41,030 nucleotides of DNA from Mesorhizobium tianshanense (GCF_007830515.1 NZ_VLKT01000059.1:1-41030); one strand, 5' to 3'. Numbered from the stretch's first letter, positions 1-8,230 are shown. A program made the numbers and translations. Notes: generated by a model from the sequence alone, not told the origin.

Positions 1-642
1 GATATCAACATGGAGGTCTTTCCCGGCCAGGTCGTCGGCCTGATGGGGCCGAGCGGTTCGGGCAAGACCACGCTGCTCAACTGCATGGCCTGCATCCTGG
101 AGCCGAGCGGCGGCCGGCTCACGCTCGACGGCGAAGCCGTCTATGACGACCAATGGCTCAAGGCAGATCTGCGTCGGTTGCGGCTCGACAAGATCGGCTT
201 CATTTTCCAGTATCCCAATCTACTGCCGTTCCTCGATGCCACCGACAACGTGGCCGTGGTGCTCCACCTTGCGGGATTTAGCGCCGCGGCAGCGCATAAG
301 CACGCCGTCGAGTTGCTCGATTACCTCGAGGTCGGCCACCGCAAGCACGCGATGCCCGCGCAACTGTCCGGCGGCGAGGCCCAGCGGGTGGCCATCGCCC
401 GCGCGCTCGCCAATCGACCGCGCATCATCCTCGCCGACGAACCGACCGCGCCGCTCGATTCGGTTCGCGCCCGCATCGTGATGGACTTGCTGCGGCGGAT
501 CGCGATCGACCAGAGCGCAGCCATTATCGTCGTCACCCACGACGAGATGATCCTGGACCGGTTCGATCACATATTCCGGCTGCGCGACGGCCGGCTTGAG
601 ACCGACGAACTTTCTCGGTCTCCCGTGGGAGCTGACTACTGA
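1..642 (+). CDS. ABC transporter ATP-binding protein, LolD/MacB type (5' partial)
   Basis: This is the ATPase subunit of an ABC exporter or lipoprotein-release-type transporter; it hydrolyses ATP at the cytoplasmic face. The frame is open from base 1, so the true start lies outside the window. Visible in order are a Walker A loop (GPSGSGKT, about residue 17 of the visible part), a Q-loop (FIFQYPNLLPF), an ABC signature (LSGGEAQRVAIARAL), Walker B (IILADEPTAPLDS) and an H-loop (VVTHDE). The spacing and the DxATDNVAV region fit the LolD/MacB/DevA branch better than importer ATPases. The permease partner is presumably upstream of the window. The stop overlaps the 3' end of the convergent next gene by 7 bases. 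The family is certain; the substrate is unknown. Confidence 0.9.
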   Translation, partial: DINMEVFPGQVVGLMGPSGSGKTTLLNCMACILEPSGGRLTLDGEAVYDDQWLKADLRRLRLDKIGFIFQYPNLLPFLDATDNVAVVLHLAGFSAAAAHKHAVELLDYLEVGHRKHAMPAQLSGGEAQRVAIARALANRPRIILADEPTAPLDSVRARIVMDLLRRIAIDQSAAIIVVTHDEMILDRFDHIFRLRDGRLETDELSRSPVGADY

Positions 643-1004
643 TTTTTCGTTTCGTCACTGCCGTGAGGTGGGTTCGGCGCCGGCTGTCGTTTGCCGAAAA
701 GACCGGCGAGAAGTCCCATCAGCCCATGCGTGGGCATAGCAGACCCTGGTGATGCCCTCGATCCGCCCACAAACCTGACGAGGCCCCCGACGACCATGAT
801 GCCGAGAAAGATCAGGATCGGGAACGGAACGCGCCAGAGCAGCCAGGCCCATGCCGACGGACCGTTAACGTCGATCGTGACATGCTGCTTGCGCAGTTCG
901 GGTATCAGCGCGGGATCGCCGAAGTCGGGAATGCAGCGGCAAGGAAGCTCCGTAACCGGGACCATCCTCGCGCAAAACGACGCGTCCTTACCTTTAGTCC
1001 TCAC
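636..1004 (-). CDS. Small membrane protein resembling the FtsH extracellular domain
   Basis: 122 codons from a GTG start, with ATG at 965 as an alternative. The segment from about residue 22 to 55 (IPDFGDPALIPELRKQHVTI, then a short linker and WAWLLWR) resembles the periplasmic FtsH_ext domain that precedes the second membrane helix of FtsH. It is followed by one clear transmembrane segment (about residues 58-78) and a short basic C-terminal tail. There is no AAA ATPase or protease part. An FNR-like box lies just upstream at 1029-1042. If that box worked as a class II activator site, transcription would begin near 994, which would favour the ATG at 965. The frame stays open upstream of the GTG without a better start codon. 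The FtsH similarity is by eye and tentative; the protein could be an unrelated one-helix membrane protein. Confidence 0.5.
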   Translation of the reverse strand: MRTKGKDASFCARMVPVTELPCRCIPDFGDPALIPELRKQHVTIDVNGPSAWAWLLWRVPFPILIFLGIMVVGGLVRFVGGSRASPGSAMPTHGLMGLLAGLFGKRQPAPNPPHGSDETKNQ

Positions 1005-1028
1005 ATAGTCGTCATGGCCCCCGCCGCC

Positions 1029-1042
1029 CTGATTTGAATCAA
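1029..1042 (-). promoter_or_regulatory. FNR/FixK-like box
   Basis: On the plus strand the site reads CTGATTTGAATCAA: perfect TGAT and ATCA half-sites separated by four bases. It sits 25 bases upstream of the GTG start of the minus-strand membrane protein gene. It is one of three such boxes around the Crp/Fnr regulator gene at 1814-2434. Confidence 0.5.
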
Positions 1043-1064
1043 ACGAGTATGGGCTGCCATGAAC

Positions 1065-1739
1065 TCAATGTTGGTGTGGCATCTCTTTCTTTGCCATCGC
1101 CAGGTGGTGCGGCTGGTGATGCGACCCGCTCACGAGCAGTCCGATGAAGCCGAGACCGCGGATGTGCGCCACCTCTCTTGTGCTGTTCGACGTGACCGTC
1201 AGACGCACGCCATCGGGCAACGCTTCGGTCTTGGCACTCCAGCCGTTCATCTGATTGAGCTCTTCAGCATGGGCCGGCACCATGCGCTGAATGGCGGCAA
1301 ACGTACGGCCCTCTCCAGTCACGGTGATCTCCAGGCCGCCTTCGATCGGAGTCGCCGCAGCGTCTGCCTTGAGCGTCACCTCGTTCATATCGATCAGATG
1401 CTGGCGCAGCGCCTCGAGGTCAATCTTCGACCAGTCGGTCTCGGGATCGGCCTCCAGCATGCGGACGATTTCCTGAATGGCGCCGAATGCATCCTGGCCG
1501 GGCATGGTCGGTGTGCCCATGGCCATCTGCATCGTCCCTTGGCCATGCATCTGCATCATCTCTTGGTGGCGCTGCTGCATCATGCCCTGCATCTGGCCGT
1601 GTCCAGGCATGGTGTGGTCCATCATGGGCGGTTGCTGGGAAGATGCCACGCCGATCGGCAGGACCAGGGCTACGACCGACAGGACCGCAACGGCGCCGGT
1701 CGCCGAAATGATCGCGAGCTTGCGGTTCGAGGGTTTCAT
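1065..1739 (-). CDS. Methionine/histidine-rich exported protein, probable metal-related
   Basis: 224 residues. The start chosen is the internal ATG at 1739 (MKPSNRKLAI), which has a GGGAG ribosome site; a longer frame with an ATG at 1772 exists but lacks signal features at its N-terminus. Residues 1-35 form a signal peptide or membrane anchor (AVAVLSVVALVLPIGVASS). A region rich in Met, His and Gln follows (PPMMDHTMPGHGQMQGMMQQ and after), typical of periplasmic copper-binding or copper-chaperone-like proteins. The remainder is a folded domain of about 140 residues ending in another His-rich stretch (HHQPHHL, MPHQH). An FNR-like palindrome lies 64 bases before the start. Metal binding is inferred from composition only; no named family was recognised. 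Confidence 0.7.
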   Translation of the reverse strand: MKPSNRKLAIISATGAVAVLSVVALVLPIGVASSQQPPMMDHTMPGHGQMQGMMQQRHQEMMQMHGQGTMQMAMGTPTMPGQDAFGAIQEIVRMLEADPETDWSKIDLEALRQHLIDMNEVTLKADAAATPIEGGLEITVTGEGRTFAAIQRMVPAHAEELNQMNGWSAKTEALPDGVRLTVTSNSTREVAHIRGLGFIGLLVSGSHHQPHHLAMAKKEMPHQH

Positions 1740-1802
1740 TGGAATCTCCCGGAAAAAACTGGAACAATTCACAACAGTTTACCCGGAAGGAACAACGGCC
1801 CA

Positions 1803-1818
1803 TATGATTGTAATCATA
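1803..1818 (-). promoter_or_regulatory. FNR-like palindrome before the Met/His-rich gene
   Basis: TATGATTGTAATCATA has perfect 7-base arms around GT and contains TGAT-N4-ATCA. It overlaps the stop codon of the Crp/Fnr gene and lies 64 bases upstream of the Met/His-rich protein start at 1739, both on the minus strand. The position and sequence suggest direct regulation by the neighbouring Crp/Fnr protein. Confidence 0.6.
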
Positions 1819-2434
1819 CGTCGGTCGCTTTCTTCAGGACGATTTTGTCCTTCGTGCGTGCGATTGTCCCTTTGGCCTCGAGCTGGCCAAGCGTGCGGTA
1901 GAGGGCCTCATGGGTGAGCCCGAGTTGTGCGGCGAGATCCTTCACCGTTCCCTGCAGTGCGATCGTGCGTCCGTCGGCTCCCGCATTCAGCGCCAGGTAG
2001 TTCAGCAGGCGCTCACGCGCAGAACGGATGTTGCGCAACTCAAGGTGCGTTCTCAGCGCCATCAGTTCATGTGCAAGCCTAGACGCGAATGCCTCCGCCG
2101 CCTTGGGGTTGCGCCTGAACTCGGTGAGAAGCGCTTCCTTGGGGTAGAGACGTGCGCGGGCGTCGGTCACGGCGACGGCATCGCAATGGTAGACCTTGGA
2201 GAAAAGCGACGCTTCCGCAATGAGATCGCCCGCGCCCGCGACATGAAGAACAATCTCGCGGCCGGCCTGATCGATTCGGGATAGCCGCACTTGACCCTCT
2301 TCGATCTCGTAGATTCCGACCGTCGCGTCGTCCTTGTGGAACAGGATCTCGCCGCGCGCCAGGGAGCGTTCGCGCCCGAGCTTTTCCATGTTCTGTGGCA
2401 GCCACCCCCGCGTGGCGTCGTTCGACGTTTTCAA
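1814..2434 (-). CDS. Crp/Fnr family transcriptional regulator
   Basis: 206 residues. The N-terminal half (about 20-110) is a cyclic-nucleotide-binding-like beta-roll (GEILFHKDDATVGIYEIEEG, GDLIAEASLF). A dimerisation helix follows, then a winged helix-turn-helix (about 140-200; TVKDLAAQLGLTHEALYRTL). The recognition helix has E-A-L-Y-R where FNR has E-x-x-S-R, so the Glu and Arg that read the TGA/TCA core are kept while the Ser that reads the outer T is Tyr. The nearby boxes share TGAT/ATCA cores but vary at that outer base, which fits. Only one cysteine is visible, so an FNR-type 4Fe-4S sensor is unlikely; haem, redox or another signal is possible. The gene sits directly upstream of the Met/His-rich gene on the same strand. 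Confidence 0.9.
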   Translation of the reverse strand: MKTSNDATRGWLPQNMEKLGRERSLARGEILFHKDDATVGIYEIEEGQVRLSRIDQAGREIVLHVAGAGDLIAEASLFSKVYHCDAVAVTDARARLYPKEALLTEFRRNPKAAEAFASRLAHELMALRTHLELRNIRSARERLLNYLALNAGADGRTIALQGTVKDLAAQLGLTHEALYRTLGQLEAKGTIARTKDKIVLKKATDV

Positions 2435-2565
2435 GACTTCCTCGCAAGCAAAGAACCACCCAATTCTGCGTTGGATCGCCGCGGCTCACATCATTGCCGG
2501 ACAGTTAGAGGGGACTCTTGTCAATCGCCACCGTGTCTTTGCAGCTGCGGTGGATCGACGATCGT

Positions 2566-2579
2566 CTGACCCAGATCAA
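2566..2579 (+). promoter_or_regulatory. Degenerate FNR-like box
   Basis: CTGACCCAGATCAA has one half-site with a single change (TGAC) and one perfect half-site (ATCA) at four-base spacing. It lies between the divergent Crp/Fnr gene and the SHOCT protein gene and could serve either one. It is weaker than the other two boxes. Confidence 0.35.
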
Positions 2580-2681
2580 TTTAGAGCCGGGCGTTACCTG
2601 TCACAATCAACTACAATTGGCGCCAGTCCAGCAGTTCGGCTTAGCCCATGCGAGTTCGGCGCTGGTGCAGGAGTATGGACC

Positions 2682-3011
2682 ATGAAATCCTTTTTGATGG
2701 CAGTCGGCATCTGGCCGACGACGCTTTTTGTGGCGAACCCCGCTTTCGCGCAAGGTTTTGACAATCGAGAGTGGTGGATGTCGAACTGGGGATGGGGGCA
2801 CATGGCCTTCGGCGGCGTCATGATGGTCGTGTTTTGGGGTGGGATCATCCTTCTTGTGGTTTTGCTTGCCCGTGGCTTCGGTGGAGGCGAGCGTCGCGAC
2901 GCGCCGTCGCGGCAGAGCCCCATCGACATCCTTCAGGAGCGGTTCGCAAAGGGAGAGATCGACCAGAAAGAATACGACGACCGGCGGCGTACCCTGTTCG
3001 GGACTCGCTGA
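2682..3011 (+). CDS. Small membrane protein with C-terminal SHOCT domain
   Basis: 109 residues. The start is ATG 2682, chosen over longer in-frame starts because AGGAG lies 8 bases upstream and a signal peptide begins there. In order: signal peptide (about 1-24, ending NPAFAQ), a Trp-rich stretch (EWWMSNWGWGHM), one transmembrane helix (about 43-65) and a C-terminal SHOCT motif (PIDILQERFAKGEIDQKEYD). SHOCT proteins are short, often membrane-anchored and of unknown function; the motif is thought to mediate oligomerisation. Similar proteins often sit in copper or heavy-metal clusters, which agrees with the Met/His-rich neighbour. Transcription may be controlled from the degenerate FNR box upstream. 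Confidence 0.85.
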   Translation: MKSFLMAVGIWPTTLFVANPAFAQGFDNREWWMSNWGWGHMAFGGVMMVVFWGGIILLVVLLARGFGGGERRDAPSRQSPIDILQERFAKGEIDQKEYDDRRRTLFGTR

Positions 3012-3110
3012 GCTTGCCGTCGCCAGAGGTCCCACGTCTCCAGCATGATCGCTGTTCCCGCGCACCGAGCGGGGCAAGGCCGTCTGGTGCTCATGGATCA
3101 AGGTGACGAC

Positions 3111-3875
3111 ATGCCAGACGGTTCCTCCAGCAGCGCGCATATGCGCGACCGCGCTCGGCTCAAATTCACGATCGCGTTGATTGCAGGCATCTGGATCGCT
3201 TCGGATATCGGATATTATTTCCTGCTGCCCGCGCTCGGCGAGAAATCCGACTATAACGACGGTCCAATAGCGATCGCGCTATATTACCTGTTTTGGACGG
3301 GCATCGCGACCATCGCGTTCTGGCCGCAGTATGCAAGCTGGCCTCGCTACGCCAGATGGGCCATGTTCGAGAATCGCCTGACGAGCATCATCGTATGGTC
3401 TCTTGCCTTCGGAGCGAGCGTGGTGTTCGCGGCCTACGTGCTTCCTGCATTGCCGCCATTCGAACTGCGCGAGGGGACGACCCCGCCGGAGCTTCCGTTC
3501 GCTACACCCTGGTACTTCCTGCCGAAATCGATCGAGATCCTTTTCCAGCAGCTCCTCGTCGTGGCCCTCGTTCTCACCTTGGCGGCCGAAAACCGCAGCC
3601 TTCGCACGATATCGCTCTGTTGCGCGGCCTTGTTCGGAGCGGCGCACGTTCTGCTTGCATTCGGCGATGTGTCGTGGGGCTACGTGGCGCGGTTTGCCAC
3701 GCTTGCCGCGGTGTTCGGTCTTGCCTTCCCATATCTGATCCTGCGGGTGCCGAACGGCTTCGCCTATTCATACGTGACGCATTGGGGCTACTACGCCGTT
3801 ACCGTCGTGATGGCGCGTACGCTGGGACCTGGGGCACTTCCCGATCTCGTGAAGCGACTGTTGGATTGGTCTTAG
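3111..3875 (+). CDS. Multi-pass membrane protein, unknown function
   Basis: 254 residues from ATG 3111, which is preceded by AAGGTG at 5-base spacing; in-frame starts further upstream lack a ribosome site. About seven hydrophobic segments are visible (roughly residues 14-36, 48-66, 82-110, 144-160, 168-186, 192-212, 220-238). The last segments contain a glutamate (EILFQQ), a histidine (GAAHVLLAFG) and THWGYY, which loosely recalls CPBP-type intramembrane proteases. The diagnostic EExxxR of that family is not present, so no function is assigned. It is followed 109 bases later by the UPF0314 gene on the same strand. Confidence 0.75.
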   Translation: MPDGSSSSAHMRDRARLKFTIALIAGIWIASDIGYYFLLPALGEKSDYNDGPIAIALYYLFWTGIATIAFWPQYASWPRYARWAMFENRLTSIIVWSLAFGASVVFAAYVLPALPPFELREGTTPPELPFATPWYFLPKSIEILFQQLLVVALVLTLAAENRSLRTISLCCAALFGAAHVLLAFGDVSWGYVARFATLAAVFGLAFPYLILRVPNGFAYSYVTHWGYYAVTVVMARTLGPGALPDLVKRLLDWS

Positions 3876-3984
3876 GCTTGTGATCTCGCGCCGCTCGTCC
3901 ATCACGACCAGGGACGGGTGTCTCGGGAGTGCGCGCTGCACTTGGTGGAGGCCTTGGGCATGGCGGCAGAGGAGGAAGCGAAGC

Positions 3985-4584
3985 ATGAACGCGTGGCAGA
4001 AGGCTGCCCTGAAATGGTCCGCGGGGATTTCGCTCAGGACATACCTCTTGGTCGGTGCAGGGATCGTCGCGCTCCAGGGACTCGTTCTTCTTGCCATGGG
4101 CCAACCGCCAATCTGTGAGTGCGGCTATGTAACGCTCTGGTCCGGGGCCCTTTCGGGCCCGGAAACTTCCCAGCAACTTACTGACTGGTACACCTACACG
4201 CATGTTCTCCACGGGATTGCATTCTATCTGATCCTCTGGCTTGCGGCGCCAGGCTCGCCCATCGGCCTCCGGTTTGCGCTTGCCCTCGGGCTTGAAGCCG
4301 GCTGGGAGATTTTCGAGAACACGCCCTTCATCATCAATCGGTATCGAGAATCGGCGCTCGCGCAGGGCTATTTTGGCGACAGCATCATCAACTCCGTGTC
4401 CGACACGGTTGCAAGCGTGGGCGGCTTTGTCGTCGCGCGGACACTTCCCGTGTGGGCAATCGGCGTGCTCGTGATCGCGACCGAGCTCTTTTCCGCCTAC
4501 ATGATCCGCGATAATCTCGTGCTCAACATCATTCAGCTCATCTACCCTAGCGAAGCCATCTCAAGCTGGCAGGTCGGAGGCTGA
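3985..4584 (+). CDS. UPF0314 (DUF2585) membrane protein
   Basis: 199 residues from ATG 3985 with a GGAGGAAG ribosome site. The protein shows the UPF0314 pattern: PICECGYVTLWSG after the first helix, DWYTYTHVLHGIAFY, the block LEAGWEIFENTPFIINRYRE, GDSIINSVSDTVAS, a GFVVARTLPVW helix and the C-terminal IRDNLVLNIIQLI. Four membrane segments are predicted. The family is widespread in Rhizobiales and other alphaproteobacteria and its function is not established. Length and ends look complete, so this gene is intact up to the left boundary of the adjoining transposon. Confidence 0.9.
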   Translation: MNAWQKAALKWSAGISLRTYLLVGAGIVALQGLVLLAMGQPPICECGYVTLWSGALSGPETSQQLTDWYTYTHVLHGIAFYLILWLAAPGSPIGLRFALALGLEAGWEIFENTPFIINRYRESALAQGYFGDSIINSVSDTVASVGGFVVARTLPVWAIGVLVIATELFSAYMIRDNLVLNIIQLIYPSEAISSWQVGG

Positions 4585-4781
4585 AAACGCCGTGTGCCGG
4601 CCCTTGGCCCTCGCGTGTACACCCTACCTGTTCCGACACGACCGAATGGCAGCTCAAAGGAAAGGGCCGCTATCCGGATCTTTCTTGAATTTCGCAGTAT
4701 CTCCGAGAAAGGCCGAGAAGCGTCACGATTTGCCCTTGAAGTTCCCTCGATCGAGAGTTTGCAACGCGTCGCAAATGCTCG

Positions 4782-5351
4782 CTACGCCGGCCGACTGATG
4801 CCCAGTCGCCTCATTTCCCGATAGACAGTCGATCGGCCGAGACCCAATTGCCGTGCGGCTTCAGCCGGCGATACATCGGCCATGATCAGTTTGATAGCAG
4901 CCTCGACCTTTTTCATGTCGAGCGGTTGTCGCCCGGGTCGTTTCCCTTTCGCCCGTGCAGCGGCCACGCCGTCTTTCGTGCGTTCCGAGATCAGCCGTCG
5001 TTCGAAATGCGCGATGGCACCGAAGACATGGAAGATCAACTCGCCGGCGGCAGAGGATGTGTCGATCTTCTCCTCGAGGCTGAGGAGTTCAACCTGTCGA
5101 GCCCGCAGCATCTTCACGGTTTCCAGCAATTCGGCCAGTGATCGGCCGAGCCGATCAAGCCGCACGACGGCCAGCGTGTCGCCCGCACGGGCATAGGCCA
5201 GCAATTCGGCGAGGCCCGGCCGGTCCATGCTCTTGCCCGATTTGACATCGGTGAAGACCTTGATGGCGCCGGCCTGTTCAAGGCGCATGGTCTGACCGGC
5301 GACGTCCTGATCGCCGGTTGACACGCGCGCATAGCCGAGAATGTCCCTCAT
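4782..5351 (-). CDS. tnpR: Tn3-type resolvase (serine recombinase)
   Basis: 189 residues. It resolves cointegrates made by the Tn3 transposase through serine-mediated recombination at res. The N-terminal catalytic domain begins MRDILGYARVST, with the nucleophilic Ser near residue 10; RLDRLGRSLAEL and the E-helix region (HFERRLISERTKDG) follow. The C-terminal helix-turn-helix is complete (VSPAEAARQLGLGRSTVYREM). The frame remains open far upstream through the antisense of tnpA, but homology begins at the ATG at 5351. All catalytic elements look intact, while its usual target site seems absent from the short intergenic gap. Confidence 0.93.
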   Translation of the reverse strand: MRDILGYARVSTGDQDVAGQTMRLEQAGAIKVFTDVKSGKSMDRPGLAELLAYARAGDTLAVVRLDRLGRSLAELLETVKMLRARQVELLSLEEKIDTSSAAGELIFHVFGAIAHFERRLISERTKDGVAAARAKGKRPGRQPLDMKKVEAAIKLIMADVSPAEAARQLGLGRSTVYREMRRLGISRPA

Positions 5352-5393
5352 TCGAAGGTATAGAGCCGGGCAAGGTCGTCTCGGTCCGACGGG

Positions 5394-8171
5394 ATGGCGC
5401 AGGTCCTCAGCCGCTTGGCAGTTCTCCCTGGAGAACTGGTGACCTTCATCGCCGAGCAGCTCGATCTCCCGGCTGAGACGCTCGCCGATTATGCGAGCCG
5501 GGAACAGACCATGACGGATCATACCCGTGAACTCGCGGCGGCGCTTAGGCTTCGCGGCGCGGCCAGGGCGGATATTCCCTTCATGATCGATGCGGCCACC
5601 AAGGCCGCTTGGGCGACAGACAACGGTATCGTCATCGCTGCCGGCGTGATCGGCGCGCTGCGCGAGGCGAGGGTTCTGATTCCTTCCGTATCGACAGTGG
5701 AGCGTGCCGGAATCGCCGGACGGGTACGAGCCAGAAAGCAAGCCTCTCATGCCCTTCTGTCCGGCCTCCGGCCGGAGCAACTGGACGCGCTCGATGCGCT
5801 TCTCATCACCGAACCCAACAAGGGTATCACTGCGCTCACCTGGCTGAAGGCGATACCGACAGCGGTGAAGCCCGATCACGTTCGCGACATTCTCCACCGC
5901 TTGCGTCAGGTCAGAGAGATCGGAATTCCGGCAAAACTCAGCACTTTCGTGCATCCCGACCGTTACCGGCAGTTCGTGCGCGAGGGGCGTGCCTCCCCTG
6001 CTTACCTGATCGAGCGCTATACCGCTTCGCGCCGACGGGCGACATTGGTTGCTTGTCTGATCGACCTCGAAGAACGGCTCACCGACGCCGCGATCGAAAT
6101 GGCCGAAAAGCTGATCGGTACGGCATTCAGCCGGGCCAAGAACACGCAAGCCCGCCGCTACGCGGCGACGTCGAAGGACGTTGCCCGTCTGATGCGGTTG
6201 TTTCGCGGCACAATCGACGCTCTTTCCACTGCTCTCGAAAACGACTCTGATCCGATCGAGACGGTCGATGAGACCGTTGGTTGGGCGACGCTGCTCAGGG
6301 CCAGGCATGAAGTCGAAGCACTCGCTGAAACAGTCGGCGTGGATCCACTCACAGTGGCTGCCGACCGCTACGCGACGCTGAGAAAGTTCGCCCCGACGCT
6401 GATCGAGGCGTTGGAATTCAAAGCCGGGCGGGGAAGCGCCCGCACGATCGCCGGAATCCGTATGCTCCGCGAACTGAACAGATCGGGCAAACGCGATGTC
6501 CCGCCCGATGCACCGATGCCGTTCAAGAAGGACTGGCGCAAACTGGTGATCGGCCCGGATGGCAAGATCAATCGCCGGCTCTATGAAACGGCAATGCTTG
6601 CCCATTTGCGCAACAAGCTGCGTTCTGGGGACGTGTGGGTGGAGCGGTCTTCCGCCTACCGTCGTTTCGACAGCTACCTCCTGCCCGAGCCGGTGGCCGC
6701 GCCAATCGTTTCGAAGCTGGGATTGCCTTCAGCCGCCGACGAATGGCTCGAACAGCGCGGCCGGGAGCTCGATTGGCGGCTGAAAAAGTTTGCGTACCGC
6801 CTCAAGCGGAATCAGCTCGAGGGTGTGCGCTTCGTCGATGACCGGCTACAGATCTCCCCGGTCAAAATGACGACGCCCGCCGAAGCTGAAGTTCTCGCCG
6901 ACCGGCTCGACGCCATGATGCCGCGCATTCGCATCACCGAACTTCTGCACGAGGTCGCCCGCGAAACCGGCTTCATGGCGGCATTCACAAATCTGCGCAC
7001 CGGCGAGAACTGTCCCAACGAGAGCGCACTATTGGCCGCCATCCTGGCCGATGCCACCAATCTCGGCCTCTCCCGCATGGCCGCCGCCAGCCAAGGGGTC
7101 ACCCGCGACCAGCTCGTCTGGACCCAGGATGCTTACATCCGCGAAGACACTTACAGGGCAGCACTTGCCACCATCATCAAGGCCCAGCATCGCCTGCCGA
7201 TCGCTGCGGTCTGGGGCGACGGCACCACATCAAGTTCGGATGGACAATTCTTTCGCGGCGGAAAACGCGTCAACGCAGGCGGCGACATCAACGCCCGCTA
7301 TGGCATCGATCCCGGGTTTAGCTTCTACACCCATGTCTCCGATCAGCATGGACCCTATCACGTCAAGGTCATCTCGGCAGCGACGCACGAGGCGCCCTAT
7401 GTTCTCGATGGCCTGCTCCATCACGGGAGCAATCTCTCGATTGCTGAACATTTTACCGACACCGGCGGCGCGACCGATCATGTGTTCGCGCTCTGCGCAA
7501 TGCTCGGCTTCCGCTTCTGCCCCAGACTGCGCGACTTCCCGGATCGCCGGCTGATCCCGATCGAACATCCCGCCGCCTATCCTTCGATCGGGCCGCTTCT
7601 GGGCAAACGCATTCGTGCCGACGTCATCCGCGAGCATTGGGACGAGGTGATGCGACTCGTCGCGTCGCTGAAAGCCGGTCATGTCGCACCGTCGGTGATG
7701 CTGAGGAAGCTCGCCGCGTACGAGCGTCAGAACCAGGTGGACATCGCGCTTCAGGAGATCGGCAAGATCGAACGGACGCAGTTCATGCTCGACTGGCTGG
7801 AAAATCCGTCGCTCCGCCGACGGTGCCAGGCCGGGCTCAACAAGAGCGAACAGCGCCATGCTCTCACGCAGGCGATCTACACCTTCCGCCAGGGGCGGAT
7901 CATCGATCGCAGCCATGAGGCCCAGCAATACCGGGCATCCGGCCTGAACCTCGTCATTGCGGCTATCGTTTACTGGAATTCGACCTACATGACCGAAGCC
8001 ATGACGCATCTGAGATCAGGCGGCGAATCCATTCTCGACGATCTGCTGGCCCACACGTCGCCCGTGGGATGGGAGCACATTGCCTTCTCTGGCGACTTCC
8101 TTTGGGATCGAGCCGCAAAGGCAACCGGCCGGAAACCGCTCAATCTGTCGGGTAAGCAGCGGGCGGCTTGA
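5394..8171 (+). CDS. tnpA: Tn3-family transposase, N-terminally short
   Basis: 925 residues against roughly 990 for full-length family members. The frame is closed upstream by a stop at 5361, and the visible start (MAQVLSRLAVLPGELVTFIA) aligns about 60-70 residues into the usual protein, so part of the N-terminal DNA-binding region that recognises the terminal repeats is missing. The DDE catalytic domain is present: first Asp in VWGDGTTSSSDG (about residue 609), the TDTGGATDH block (about 689-695) and Glu in SHEAQQYRASGLN (about 842). The conserved C-terminal block SPVGWEHIAFSGDFLW is also there. The enzyme may therefore be catalytically intact but impaired in end binding. The right terminal repeat follows 21 bases after the stop. 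Confidence 0.9.
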   Translation: MAQVLSRLAVLPGELVTFIAEQLDLPAETLADYASREQTMTDHTRELAAALRLRGAARADIPFMIDAATKAAWATDNGIVIAAGVIGALREARVLIPSVSTVERAGIAGRVRARKQASHALLSGLRPEQLDALDALLITEPNKGITALTWLKAIPTAVKPDHVRDILHRLRQVREIGIPAKLSTFVHPDRYRQFVREGRASPAYLIERYTASRRRATLVACLIDLEERLTDAAIEMAEKLIGTAFSRAKNTQARRYAATSKDVARLMRLFRGTIDALSTALENDSDPIETVDETVGWATLLRARHEVEALAETVGVDPLTVAADRYATLRKFAPTLIEALEFKAGRGSARTIAGIRMLRELNRSGKRDVPPDAPMPFKKDWRKLVIGPDGKINRRLYETAMLAHLRNKLRSGDVWVERSSAYRRFDSYLLPEPVAAPIVSKLGLPSAADEWLEQRGRELDWRLKKFAYRLKRNQLEGVRFVDDRLQISPVKMTTPAEAEVLADRLDAMMPRIRITELLHEVARETGFMAAFTNLRTGENCPNESALLAAILADATNLGLSRMAAASQGVTRDQLVWTQDAYIREDTYRAALATIIKAQHRLPIAAVWGDGTTSSSDGQFFRGGKRVNAGGDINARYGIDPGFSFYTHVSDQHGPYHVKVISAATHEAPYVLDGLLHHGSNLSIAEHFTDTGGATDHVFALCAMLGFRFCPRLRDFPDRRLIPIEHPAAYPSIGPLLGKRIRADVIREHWDEVMRLVASLKAGHVAPSVMLRKLAAYERQNQVDIALQEIGKIERTQFMLDWLENPSLRRRCQAGLNKSEQRHALTQAIYTFRQGRIIDRSHEAQQYRASGLNLVIAAIVYWNSTYMTEAMTHLRSGGESILDDLLAHTSPVGWEHIAFSGDFLWDRAAKATGRKPLNLSGKQRAA

Positions 8172-8192
8172 CGGGTTCAGGCTTCGTTCTCC

Positions 8193-8230
8193 CTTAGCGT
8201 TGTTTAGCGGGAAATCAACGCCATGCCCTC
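8193..8230 (-). repeat. Right terminal inverted repeat of the Tn3 element
   Basis: Reading inward the repeat ends in ...ACGCTAAG (CTTAGCGT on the plus strand at 8193-8200), the inner end characteristic of 38-bp Tn3-family repeats. Counting 38 bases outward ends at 8230, exactly where HxlR homology begins. The outer bases do not show the usual GGGG start, so the outer half is degenerate or divergent. Confidence 0.6.

Larger units (their letters stand above)
4782..8230. mobile_element. Tn3-family transposon, left end not found
   Basis: Divergent tnpR (minus) and tnpA (plus) form the core. The right terminal repeat is recognised at 8193-8230. A matching left repeat was searched for by eye between 4585 and 4782 and not found, so the left limit shown is only the end of tnpR. 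Just 42 bases separate the two start codons, too few for a full res site of three resolvase-binding subsites. The TnpA N-terminus is also short, so this element is probably a deletion derivative. Confidence 0.75.

Noticed and set aside
1059..1901. 280-codon plus-strand open frame, His-rich
   Set aside because: Antisense of the Met/His-rich gene; the minus strand has the signal peptide and ribosome site.
3111..3875. Assignment as a CPBP intramembrane protease
   Set aside because: Late Glu and His residues are suggestive but the diagnostic EExxxR motif is missing.
5352..6605. Long open minus-strand frame continuous with tnpR, giving a 607-residue protein
   Set aside because: The extra part is antisense to tnpA, has no family resemblance, and resolvase homology starts exactly at ATG 5351.
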